The notes below the pieces were generated by a model. It worked only from the letters and a program-made list of their open reading frames with translations, was not told where the DNA came from and made no database searches. From Lingula anatina (Eukaryota; Brachiopoda; Lingulata; Lingulida; Lingulidae): 64,000 nt of DNA. Both the position numbers and the translations under genes were made by a program. The DNA lies in assembly GCF_001039355.2 (NCBI RefSeq), contig NW_019775968.1:765973-829972 (forward strand), given 5' to 3'. Positions 48,054 through 60,045 of the stretch are shown piece by piece (within the stretch, counting starts at the first letter, position 1; every line of letters begins with the position of its first letter).

Positions 48054-51000
48054 TCACAAAAAACTGTTAAATTGCCAGAAAAATTTACCAAACAGACTGT
48101 GTTGCCAATTGAAGCTGTATGTTAGACCCATGTTTCTTTCCTGTAAGNACTTCAGTGGTATATCAACATCCTTTTCTTCCTCCTTGGCATCCAGAGAACC
48201 ATCATATGATTCATTGTCATATCCAAATGCTGTTGATGTTATTGCAGGCTGGTACTTCTTTGGTTTCTTGGACTCTACAGAATAATAGGTTTGCTGTATA
48301 TATATTTTTTTCGTCAAATCCAATTGGTAATAGCAACTTACTAGTAGACCAAAAATATATGACCTGTTCCTTGTCATCAGAACCAATGCCATATACATGC
48401 ACTAGACCTTTACCTTGTGATTAAATCCATGCCTGATACAGCAGACATTTCTATGCAATGATATTTATTTCTCACTGATGACAATAGCACCCCCAAGACA
48501 TGGTAAATTACACAGACAATTCTCACACATAATGCAGTATCTTTAAACCCAAAAATAAGATGAATTTTATTCTTTCTGGAAGACATTCATGATGTATGCT
48601 AAATGCATAGTAGCTACCGGGTTAAAGTTACCAAAGCCTTACAACCCAGTGCACATGCTGGTATCAGTATGTATAAAGGAGCCTAAAGTTGCCATTTCTC
48701 CTGAACAGGATACTAGTATGTGAAGTCAATATCAAGTAACTTCCAGACATATTGTGTCATTTTTAATACTTAAATACATGAGGTGGGAGCAACCAATGTG
48801 TTAAGTGCCTAAGGACATATTAAAGATTTAATGGCCGATATGTCATTACTCCTACACCTATTCGAGAAAAAAAAAACACTTAGAAACTATTTGTTTAATC
48901 ATTATTAATAATTTTTGGAATCTTCATTAAAAATATGAAGTTTAATCAGCTCATACCCCTGATAACTTCTCTTATCCTCCAGAGTCTGAAAACGATGAGA
49001 AGTCCAACCCCATCTTTGGCTGTACTGGGCATGACAATCTTTCTACACTCATATGCTTTTTCTTCTCTCTCTCTCTCTCTCTCTCTCTCTAAATATATTT
49101 ATCCCTTGAGCATAATATATAACCATACCTGATAGTCTTCTCTTATCATCAAATGAGATTCTATGGTCATCTGTGTGCTGGTCATGGTCATCATGAAAGT
49201 CAGTGAAGACAGGCTGGGAAGTGGGTTTCTTCTTGAACCTTCCACCACCTTGCTCAGTTTTCTTTGTTGAGCTACTTTTTGACTTGAGTGCTGACTTTAT
49301 CTCAGGAGCTAGAAAAAAAACATGAAAATACTCATATTTTATATGTTGTTGGTTACCATTTACAGAATCACCAAAATGAACAATTTTTATCTAAAACATA
49401 ATGTATCAGTCACTTTTGAAAATTCTCAACCCAAACATATCTAATCTATCGATAAACATTCTGACTTACCTTGAGTGCTGGGCTGCAATCTGTCCTCATA
49501 CTGGCTTAATTTCTCTTTGAGGCTACTTATTTCTCTCTGGATAAAAAAAGAATATTTATTCACAAAGAGTCATGAACAAACAAATATAATTATATCTATA
49601 ATGATTCTTATACTGGATATTTCTAACCATTTTAACTACCTACAAAAACCTCCAATGTACAGTTGTACCCATTACACAGGTAATTTTATAGCCAATATTC
49701 CCCAAAGCCCTGCTTTCCTGACAGCCTACCTGGTCCCATTCCTGCTGTGATATTGCTTCCACTGCTTTACACTCAGCCTCTATGCGAGCTTTTCTTTCTC
49801 TAGAAAACTTCTCTATGGCTTCTTTTCTCAACTCCAATGCAGCACCTAGAAGACAGAAAATTTTGAACAAACAAACATCTGATGGGCATCTTTATCTATG
49901 TAGTTTTTTTCTAAAGCTATGACCCTGTGTGGGCCATTTAAAGTATTGATGTATATACACAATATCTCTCTCAATGTGCAATATTTGAGAAAAAAAACAC
50001 TTAGAAACTATTTGTTTAATCATTATTAATAATTTTTGGAATCTTCATTAAAAATATGAAGTTTAATCAGCTCATACCCCTGATAACTTCTCTTATCCTC
50101 CAGAGTCTGAAAACGATGAGAAGTCCAACCCCATCTTTGGCTGTACTGGGGATGATATCAAAACTGTACACCACATAAATTACAAACACCAGCGTCACTA
50201 ACACAGCATCTAGCACCTGAAAGGTAGAAAAATGATAAACTGTTAAATAAACTTATAATCTTTGAACACATTATCATAATAAAGAGCTTAAGGGAGCATA
50301 ACTTCCACACCTTTATTGAAAGTAAAAAATAATAAATACATTACATGCACTTCTTTATAGAAAAATAAGAGTGACATTCATTGGAATCTTACCTCGAGTT
50401 TATATTTGAAAAAAGCACCACTCCTTGCAACCAACTTCAAAATAACCTTTAAAAATAATAAAATTACACTACTGTGAAAATGCAATATATACACTGTATA
50501 GACACACACACACACACACACTATTATCAAGTCTAAACTGTCAGAAATGCAAGAACCATGAAACTGTAGATAAACTGTTACAGCAATGCTAACTGTGAAT
50601 ACTTTCAAGATGCTGAGTTGTTTTTAATATATTTATGTTATAAAATGGTATTGTGCATCCAATTATTTCCATACCCAGATCAAAATGTGTTAGCAAACTA
50701 TTCCAGTCAATAATGCATCCTATACAAACATAATAAATACATATGGGTGGCTACGAAAAACATAAGTAATTTTAAAGTTCAAATACTTCAACAGTTCAAA
50801 AGCTTCTGAATTAAAATTCGGCTCAGTTTCTTGATACCTTATTATTGGTCAATGAAAATGTCAAGTGTTAAGGTGAAACAGTTTTGATATAATTATCAAT
50901 TGCCAGACACTGAAAAGTACAGTCATGAAATTAACATTTACAAAAAGCATTATTTTCCAAAAGTATCCTAAATCTTATTTCATACAATATCTTCAAAACT

Positions 51001-52122
51001 GTTGAAATTAGTTTACTTAGAAATAAGTAATGTTTTTTTAGCCACCCGATTTGTATTTTCTTATCATTATTTAAAAAAAGCAAAGTTACGACGCATACTA
51101 ACCTCCAGCATAAACAGACACAAAATACAAAGACTGATATAATGTAAAATCTCTCCAGCTAAATTAACCTGGCTATTTGGTACTGGAAGCACCTTGTTTG
51201 TAAACCCTGCAGTTGAGCTTCCATTGATTGTTGAACTATGATTGTCCTCAGCCAGTGAGCAAGTGCAAAGTGCTGAAAAAATAAACATACAAGTTATAAT
51301 CATATATTCATGAAAATGTATGATTTTTTAAAAGTTGCAAGTATTCTGCAGGTGTGTGTGTGTGTGTCCAAGTATGTGTGTATCTGTGTCTATGTGTCTA
51401 TACGTGTGTGTCTAAACGCAGCTCTCATCACTACTCTCTTTAATAAATATCTAAAATGCTGGATATAATGTGCACATATGACTTTAAAATACCTACCCTT
51501 TCTAGTACCATACTCACCATGTATAATCCCAATATCAATCAGAAGAAGCATATAGATAATTAGACTGTCTAAAACAACCAGCACCAGGATAACACTGTTG
51601 GCAAGCTGACAGTGAAGATAATGGTCCAACCATTGTTGATAACTGAAATATGTGAAATAAAAGTACATTCAAATGAAATGTTAATGGTGGTCTTAAACAG
51701 GTGTTCGATTTCACTACATGTAGATGAACCATAATAATCGCGTTAAGCTACTGTACTTTAAAGCTCACTCTTTTTAACGAACAATTTGAAGTAAAATTAT
51801 TACTTATAACAAAGCTGTACATATCAAAACATAAAACGTTGCCGAAACATACAGGACCCTTCCTAAATAGTTTTTTAAAGCTAACTCTTTACATTCATGA
51901 CAAAATTAGAAAGCCGACATATTCACAAGTGGACCAAAGCTTCCACTTACGTTTGTTTCTTAGTTCCGTTTTCTACGTTGTCAATGGTGTGTTCCAACCT
52001 CCGGGAACCATCATCCCTACGTAAAGGTGTAATATAATGAATACATCTTTGAAACCAAAGCCATTAGATCTCATAAAATGAGAAATATCACGATTAAGAA
52101 ACATAACTTACCTATCCGCCAT
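48054..52122 (-). CDS. HVCN1: Hv1-like voltage-gated proton channel, 382 residues, ten exons
   Basis: Exons on the minus strand: 52112-52122, 51951-52016, 51518-51642, 51103-51272, 50393-50446, 50078-50216, 49730-49845, 49470-49536, 49129-49308, 48054-48274; all phases agree. S1 (in residues 38-60) carries the conserved Asp in LVVLDSLIIY. S2 (about 108-124) reads YISLCILCLFMLEVILK, with the family Glu and Lys. S3 begins EVLDAVLV, and S4 reads FRLWRIREVIRG. A helical segment rich in Glu/Arg/Lys follows (LELRKEAIEKFSRERKARIE), as expected for the Hv1 dimer coiled coil, then a polar tail longer than in the human protein. Hv1 channels export protons in phagocytes, gametes and epithelia. The S4 sequence is atypical (see findings). 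TMEM266-type proteins are the main alternative, but the S1 Asp favours Hv1. An n at 48148 falls in the last exon. Confidence 0.85.
48148..48148. other. Ambiguous base (n) inside the last Hv1-like exon
   Basis: A lone n changes one codon (AAG TNC TTA on the minus strand) without changing length. It may be another join like 39230 or a simple unresolved base. Confidence 0.7.
48864..49029. repeat. Direct copy of part of the S4 exon and its flank (copy in intron 9)
   Basis: It is identical to 49987-50150 apart from poly-A length. It includes the S4-coding end of exon 6 (minus strand) and its donor, but stops abruptly at TGTACTGGG, so there is no acceptor and no S3 part. It is not usable as an exon. 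Confidence 0.9.
49907..49974. repeat. 68-bp inverted copy of 47912-47979
   Basis: It is an exact reverse complement of a segment of the inferred 3' UTR. It sits directly beside the start of the S4-exon repeat, separated by 12 bases. Confidence 0.9.
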
Positions 52123-53039
52123 TTCAGTGTGTCACATTTCTACCTTTTTATTGAAGGTCAAGGTGAAACAAGACAAGCTATTTAAGGTCCCATAGGTTGT
52201 GTATAGGTCATACATGAGGTTAGCTCTTTTTAAAATTAAATATACTTAGGCTAATTTGATAATTATGTTAAAAATGGTTAAACTATAATTCTATGTTTGC
52301 TAACTTTACTTTGTTTAATAATAACGAAATTATATTAAAAAGACCCAATATTGTGTTAGATGTGACACCCAAGGATGGCTTACAGTTGTCCCCACAGTCT
52401 TGATCACTGCCAAAAACGCAGTTAGAAGAAGCCAGGGCTAGGCTAGTCATTGTTTTGCAAATGTCATGGCACATGGCTTACAATTTGACAAATAACACAC
52501 CTAATTGTCAGGTGGGCCAGCAATGCAAATGCCAGCAATCCCAATCCATGTAGGCCTACATGCCGTATATTTATTTTTACGCATTTTATCACATTTAATT
52601 GATTTTGAGAGTCTTTAGTCCATATAAAGTAGATATATTGATGTTTTATACGTTTCCTTCGACATTTTGAATTTGTTGAAAAAGTCATAACAAGATTCAA
52701 GGTTCAACTTGCTCCGAATTGTGTTAGATGTGACACGCAAGGATGACCGAATTGTAGTAGATGTGACACCCAAGAATTACCGTTTGCACACCAATTTCTA
52801 ATCTTACTGTGGTCCTGCACAAGTTGCAGCAACCGGTTCGCAGGCCAACTGCCAGTCGTATCCGTGTTTGATCCAAAAGTCATATTTCCTGTCTTCTTAG
52901 TGCATATCCTGAAATGCTACCCTTATTTCCCAATTTAGACCTTAAAAACAATAAATTCACTAAAATAAAGTGCCCACTAGTGACATCGACATTTCCTTCT
53001 AAAATTAAATGTACAGGAAGATCTTTTAGGCCAACGTTA
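52123..53039. other. Intergenic, upstream of the Hv1-like gene
   Basis: No gene is seen. The motif TTAGATGTGACAC followed by CCAAGGATG or a close variant occurs near 52358, 52722 and 52757, suggesting a short dispersed repeat. The promoter of the Hv1-like gene should lie here, but no element is identifiable. Confidence 0.5.
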
Positions 53040-53520
53040 ACGGGAATTTTTCCCTTAAGTTAGAGGGTTATTACGGAGAAACACCACTGATACCCTATTG
53101 CCAACGTTCACCGATTGATTCATAGCTAGCTGACGAAGTTGGCCCGACGTTGGCATAACAGCAGCTAACCGCCGATAGCAAAAGCTCATAACGACATAAG
53201 CCCAACGTTGGCGCGACGTCGGCAAAAGGTCGGCATGGTTATCGATAATATGACGTCGGCCCAACGTTGGTGCAACGTTGGCAAGATAGTGGCATCGTTG
53301 GCATAACAGCGGCTTACCGCCGATAGTAATAGCTCATAACGACGTTGGGCCAACGTTGGCGCAAAGTTGGCAAATGGTCGGCATAACAACGCAGACCACC
53401 GGTGGGCCGACAGCGCGCCGCCGGACACGCCGACCTGGAGCCGACGTCGTCTGCCAACGTTGGCCCGACGGAGGCAAAGTCGTCGGGCCACCGTTGGCGC
53501 GACCACTGTTTGCTATCTGG
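53040..53520. repeat. GC-rich block of CCAACGTTGG palindromes
   Basis: About 480 bp is much richer in G+C than its surroundings. It contains repeated CCAACGTTGG, CGACGTCGG and GGCATAACAGC motifs. A longer unit recurs with a 148-bp period (53152 and 53300 both begin GGCATAACAGC and continue through CCGCCGATAG and AGCTCATAACGAC). ORFs across it, in several frames on both strands, are side effects of its composition. Confidence 0.75.
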
Positions 53521-54416
53521 GACTTAGTGACCGGGCAGATATTAAGGATAACGAGTATATCATTCAATAAATTATGGTATACAACATCGAATCCAAGTGC
53601 AGGGGCGGCTCGAGCAAACTGAGCCATGAATCGGTAGTAGACTTAAATTGCTGCTTTTTTTAGCGAGGACAGAATACCTTTAACGGCAAATAATATTAAG
53701 TTTGTCCGCTTTATGTACTGATAATAAAACAACATGGATGGAGATTAAATCGTTTTGATTATTCTTATTCTTTATCCACATTCACTGTTTCACCTATTCA
53801 TGTGTAAAGGCATATTACATGATAAAAAATGTAAGTCGGCACAGCATTATGAATACACTGTAATAATTTCAAGAACCTAAGAAATATTTAAGCCTACTGT
53901 CATACATGTATTCAGTATTGTGTGCTTCTCATTTGTTTAAAATGTATAATCTTCAAAATATCCCTACATGTTGGTTTACTTTAGGCCTAACTGATAAAAG
54001 AAAATAAGTTTTTCAGTGTTAAACAGTGTATGTTACTGATGAAAATATTGATCTTTTATGCCATGTACGTGTTTCTCTCCCATTGCACACTTAAGAGTCA
54101 GTAAAAACATATTCCACAACAAAAGCAGCTCATAATCTCTAAGTTTATCGGCTAGTTGATAGACCCTTGGTTCGATCAGTCACTTTGCCTTCTTGATTCT
54201 TTTAAATATAAATCGCCTCTCGATCTGATGTGTATCCTGTAGGTGCAACCTACCAATGAAAAAAAAAAAAACGATAGAGGTAGAAAAAAAGACAGGTATA
54301 TTTTACATTTTTTTTCGTTTAAAATGGGATCAAACGATTGATAATTATTATGCCTTAATGTTAAACGATAACAACATTGCTGATAAAGTGATGAACGCGC
54401 ATAATTAACACTTAAG
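53521..54416. other. Intergenic, 3' of the myosin gene
   Basis: AT-rich DNA with poly-A runs near 54258 and nothing gene-like on either strand. It should include the myosin 3' UTR; no single poly(A) signal is decisive. Confidence 0.5.
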
Positions 54417-57400
54417 CTAAATTGTAAGTAACCAATTGCAATTTACACAAGTGAACGAATTTATTAAAATGCAATATGAAAGTACCACGCGTAGTTCGCC
54501 AGCCTTGCCGATTGTTACGTGATGTTTGCTGCCCCGAATAAATTCAATCAAACCTTGCTTTCCATTGATCATATTGTGAGTGATACTGAAAGAAGGAGGA
54601 TAAAAATGTCTCAGAAAACAATGTAAAACCAAAACCAGAAAAAGAAACCAGGAAAAATATTTTAAACGATTATATCGCTTGGGGTAATTGTTCTTTCTCT
54701 CTGTGATCATAAATAACATTATACTGTCTACTAACATATAAGATATCCGTATAAGTCTACGCTTAGGGTACATGTATATATACCTTCCTTCTCTTGCAAT
54801 TTCCACGGCACGCAGTTTCTTGGCGGCAACAGCTATTTTTACAATGGCCTCTATTACATGTCCGCTCCGCAAAATAATGTCGCCCTAGAATTGTAATTAT
54901 ATGATAAACAAACTAAACAAGGTTATCTATCTATTTTCCGGCATTTTTCTATTGACATAGACAATATCAATATATACTCACTATTAAAAGTTGCAATCAC
55001 CTCACCTTGTTGTAGATCCTATTGTTGTTTCTTTCAGAAGAATTCGTGTGGAGTACAAAGAAATCATCGGACAGTTCGCTGGTGGTGATAGCTGTAAATC
55101 ACAATTTATGGCTTGAAGATACAATAAACAATGATCGATAACTGGAATCAATATTGAGATTTAAATTCTACTGAAAATAAGATTTAACAAAAGCACGATG
55201 TTCTTTGTGCGCGCGCCCACATGCATTTTGATCATCCGAGAACCTCGATCCGAGTGAGACGATACATGTAGAATGATAGCCTCTCATTAAAGGGCCTATT
55301 CATTAACACATGAATTGAAACGGTTAACTGACCTTTTAAATTTTTGTGGAAGATTTTGTCCCTGAGTTTGTAATTATATCGACTGAGGATATAAGATGCT
55401 TTATCCGTGACGACAAGGATACGCCTCCTGGAGCCGTAACCGTTGCGGTTATACTTCAAAACCTGGGACACGTACTGTAAAATAACTAGCATGGTATTAA
55501 CTGTAAATTAAATTATCAATTTAATATTTAGAATAAACTTATGTCATAAAAACATGTCTAAATTATCTTGAACACTTAAAACTGTGAAGTATAAAAAACT
55601 TTCTAAATCATAAAAATGTTCTATTTCATTATTAAAAATATGTTAAAAATTATCTAACAGCGTGTAAAAAGTTGTATGCACCTTACCGTCAATTAACATA
55701 TACATTGGAAATGTAGTGCTTCATCGTACGCGTGTCACATGTACTAACTGAGAGTAACTTACCCTAATTGCTTCTTTTCTTTGCTTAACGTTAGCAATAA
55801 AAACGTTATTCAGCATAATTTCTTGGGATTTGGCTGAAATATATAGACATAGTTCGTACAGCATGTATAAAGAAACCAACTTTAAATTTTACTTCAAATA
55901 ATGGTATACATTTATTTTGACTTACCATACCTCTGATTATATAGTCGATACAATATTTGCCTTATTTAACAAAAATGAAATATTGCAAAAATATATATTT
56001 AAACCTGGGATATCACACAAAATTAGGATGATATTATCTCAGTTGATAATATCAGCTGAAAAGACAATATCAGTCAAAGATCAACTTACACAATCTTGAG
56101 GTACGGAATGGTTCTGGGATACTGTTCTCATAACCCTCTTTGTTTCCTTTGAACAGTTCGTGCGCTATCAATTTTTGCTCTAGCTGAAAAAGGTCCACGT
56201 TAAATAATTCAGACGTTTTGAGGTTGTGCCATTATATGTATGTGAACGAAAATAGAATTATGACTTGCAAGAATTCGATTGCCTGCTGTTGTCAGTTTCT
56301 TGTTAGAACCATGTGCTTCTTGTTTGTGGACAAAGAGTTAGACAGTTGAAGAGGGATTTAGCGATTTGAAGTATTTGATTGTTGAATAATGGATAAAATC
56401 ATTCTTTCGTTGATGAGTTAATTTTGGGTCCATCGCCGGTCGCCACTTTGTCAACAACAAAACCTACAGTACATACAAATAAGTAGATTTACTTTTCAAG
56501 TCCAGCGAACTTACCTGTCTCATTCTTTTTCTATCCTTTTTAAGTTGTAAGCAGTATTTTCTAATCAAGTTTTTACGATGCATTTTCTGCAGCAGACGAG
56601 CGGTCTGAAATATCAATAAGGCGTAAGGAAAATGGCGGATAGAAAAAAGGAGATACAGCTACAGTATCTCATATCTGTCAATTTTTCCCCTTTGCTTTAA
56701 TAGCTTAAGCACAAAATTAAGGTATAGTATTAGTAAGTATGATAAACTGCCCTGATTCATCACATGCAGATTTGGGAAGATACCATTATAAGCGCAGCGC
56801 TTATTGAAAGAACGATGCTCATTCTATTACTTCTAAACAAGCAGATCGACATGCATATGAACGCAATTCGACTAACTTGAACTTTTTTCGCACAAAATCA
56901 CTACATCCAAATAATATACGCCGGTTGATCAGTAGAATAATCAGTCACTACATCCCAATTGATTAAGCCGATTGATCAGTAGAATGAACATTTATTATTT
57001 TAATACAACCAGTCTCTATGAATTCTAGACGATATATGTATTGTCCAGAAAAATACAACACATTCGGGCGTGATTTCACTTACAGTCTCCATAAAAGGAT
57101 GTGTTGGCGGCCATGCGTCATCCAGGAAAGATGTCGGCAGCCTATCTCTGAGTCTCCTAATATAATTGATGCGCATATGGTGGATGAAAGCTTTGTTCTC
57201 TGGGCAGAGTTCGTTGTGTCGGTTAATGAACCCTTTCACAAATCTGAGAGATGGAAACATTAAGATATCTAAATCCTGTACTTTGATACAAGTATATTTG
57301 TAAAATAAATCATTTCCATTTACATGTATGCATACATGTAAACTGACGAACTGAATTTAGAAGAATGAATTGATAATAATCTAAAGAATAATAAATAAAC

Positions 57401-59352
57401 CCAAAGGCTAATAATGTAACTAGGGTCAGAAATGTTTTTTTTTCTAAAACGCTTCTTGAACCTACTTTCGAATACACAATGCCGCACGTTTTCGTCTTTT
57501 GAGCTCTTGCCGTGCCAGGTAACTCCGCCAGTGAGCGGCTATGATAACCGCTGAAATAAATATTTTGCCAAGTTTTAAATAATTATTCTGAATAGGATTC
57601 TGAAGGTGAATACCTCACTTTATGCCTATACTTACATCGCCTTTTTTTCTACTTAAAAAAAGGGAAGTATGTAATACTGCTTCAAAACAATTTTTCAATT
57701 TCAACCATGACATCTTACCTGCCCATTTCATCTTGAGAAACTTCTGCCTGTAGTAATATGCTCTGAAACAGCACTGGATGATACTGGCTAGTGACAGAAA
57801 ATAGGAGCAATGGCTAAATAACATTTACACATGCATTTAGGTGTTTTCACTAGCTGGGTGTGACACATTTGGGAGCACTAAACTGAACTTTAAATCAAAC
57901 AAATTCACCAGGCTCGTGTAGGCCTAAACTTAAAACAGCACAACGTTTTAATCTGACGTCTAATGTTCTGTGATGAAAGATGTAATAACAATAATAACAA
58001 CTGAACTTTTATTTGATTTAATATTTCATAAGCTATGCCACTCTCAAGAAGAACGAGCTCCGTCTTTCCACTCACCAAATCGGTTCCTGGATTCTTGCAA
58101 TACATCCTCAATTGCAAACAGCGTTTCTGGCAACCGAATAAAAATCTTGGTCCTTGAAATTGATAATACAGGTAGAAAATAAATAACTCTTTAAATGTCG
58201 AAAGAGGCAAAATTTTAACCCAATAAATCAACATACATTTTCATACCAATTTACAAATCAAATCATACAGGGAAAGTAGGCAAGTACCTTTTATGCATAT
58301 CAAAATTTCTACGCAATTTTCTCTCAATAATGAGTGACAAAATACTTCTCCTCTTTTTAACTCTTTTACTTTTTTAAACAAAGACCATTACACGTGACTT
58401 GACTCACTCTCCCAGTCTGAAGTCGTCTTCTTTCATTGGCAGATACTTCACAAGCAACTGTGTACCATGTCTTGCAGTACCATGGAACACGGGCCACGTT
58501 TCCTTTGATAAGCATTTGTATCTAAGTTAGAAAAAATACGTAAAAGCAGCTTTATCAAGCTTATAGAAACCCCTAGTGCTTGATTAAAAAAAAAACAAAT
58601 ATACTAAGGCTTGCAAGATTTTTTTATTTTCAATGGCTACTTACATCCATCAAAAAAAAATCCTACCTACCTTCTGAAGAAAACTTCGTAAGGCCGTCTG
58701 TAAGCAAAGCCCGCTCTTCGAAGTCGGACATTTTCCAGTAAGCCTAAATAGGTGACCTGGTGTCTTACAAGCCTTTCATCAAAAGTGTCTGAAATTTTCA
58801 ACAACTAGATATTATTGTTTAATCATACTCACTGCCAATGGCACGCTATAACTTTTGTTTCGTGCGTGTCGAAATGATGAATGTGACATCGTTTTAGGCA
58901 CCGCGCATTTGATTTCACGCACCAAAAGATATGTTCAATTTGAGTGCAGGAGGCTTTTTCAAGCTAAAAATAAGAGCATGCAATTCACACCAAAATGGAA
59001 TCTGAATATTATATTAAGATGTTACGTTAACACTCTTTCTTACATGCCCTCTTGTTGTTATTAGGCTTGATGCAGCGGACGTAACATGGTTGTTTAGACA
59101 TCAAAATGTCCATCAGCTCGGCTAGACTTGTCCGGAACTGGGACCCTGCCTAAATATAACACGGGTTTTGCATATACGCATATATGTGTCATCAGCTTGG
59201 CATACATGTCAAAGTAAAAAAGAACACATGAACAAATCTTTTTCTCCTTTTTGTACTGGCTAACTGGAGAAACATTTTGTTTCGATATTATCTTTTAAGT
59301 GAATTATCTGTACATGTTTTCAAAATCTAGAGCACATGCACATACAGAAAAT

Positions 59353-59388
<36 letters not shown>

Positions 59389-59991
59389 GGTTATTGACGG
59401 ATGCTACTTGACGATGAATTAAATCTAAGAAACTCGCGTTAGGGAAGTGTCTCACTTACCGTAACAGGTCTTTTCTTGTTGTCGGCACAGATTTCCTCTT
59501 TTGGGAAACAGTCGGAACTCACCCTGTTCTTTGACTCACTGATGACCTATGTATGAAACATAATTTGGTGTAAAATACACTTACAAAGACCGATATAAAA
59601 CAGGTTTATAGATGGGATTTTGACAAATGCTAAATATAATCTTTTTTGAGTAATAGATTTCGTATTATAGTAACTTGATGCATGGAATTCTGTCTCGCGT
59701 ACCTCCTTCAGGTTTCTAAAGAGTAGGTCATTGTTTTTGTCCATGAACCCACGTAGTTTGTACGTCACATCTCCGGCGTAGTGCAATATCCGAAACTCCT
59801 AGAAAATTAGAAACGTACTGGTTTGGTAGAGCTTTTGAAAGAGAAGCATAATTAACTATTTTGCCACAGTCGAATTACATTCCATCACAACTTCATATAA
59901 AGAATGAATCAATTTTTTTCTCTTGCTGAATCAAAACAAATCATACATACATAATCAGTAATAGCCAAGATTACTTGAAAACATTATATTT

Positions 59992-60045
<54 letters not shown>

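Noticed and set aside
48957-49029. Alternative S4 exon of the Hv1-like channel
   Set aside because: It has no acceptor and no S3 part and ends abruptly; it is only a fragment copy of 50078-50150.
53186-53627. Overlapping ORFs on both strands that could be a gene
   Set aside because: They coincide with the GC-rich palindromic repeat, where stop codons are rare by composition, and show no domain or splice context.
57018-57263. 81-codon plus-strand ORF
   Set aside because: It is antisense to a myosin neck exon (57084-57243), whose minus-strand translation is clearly the real one.
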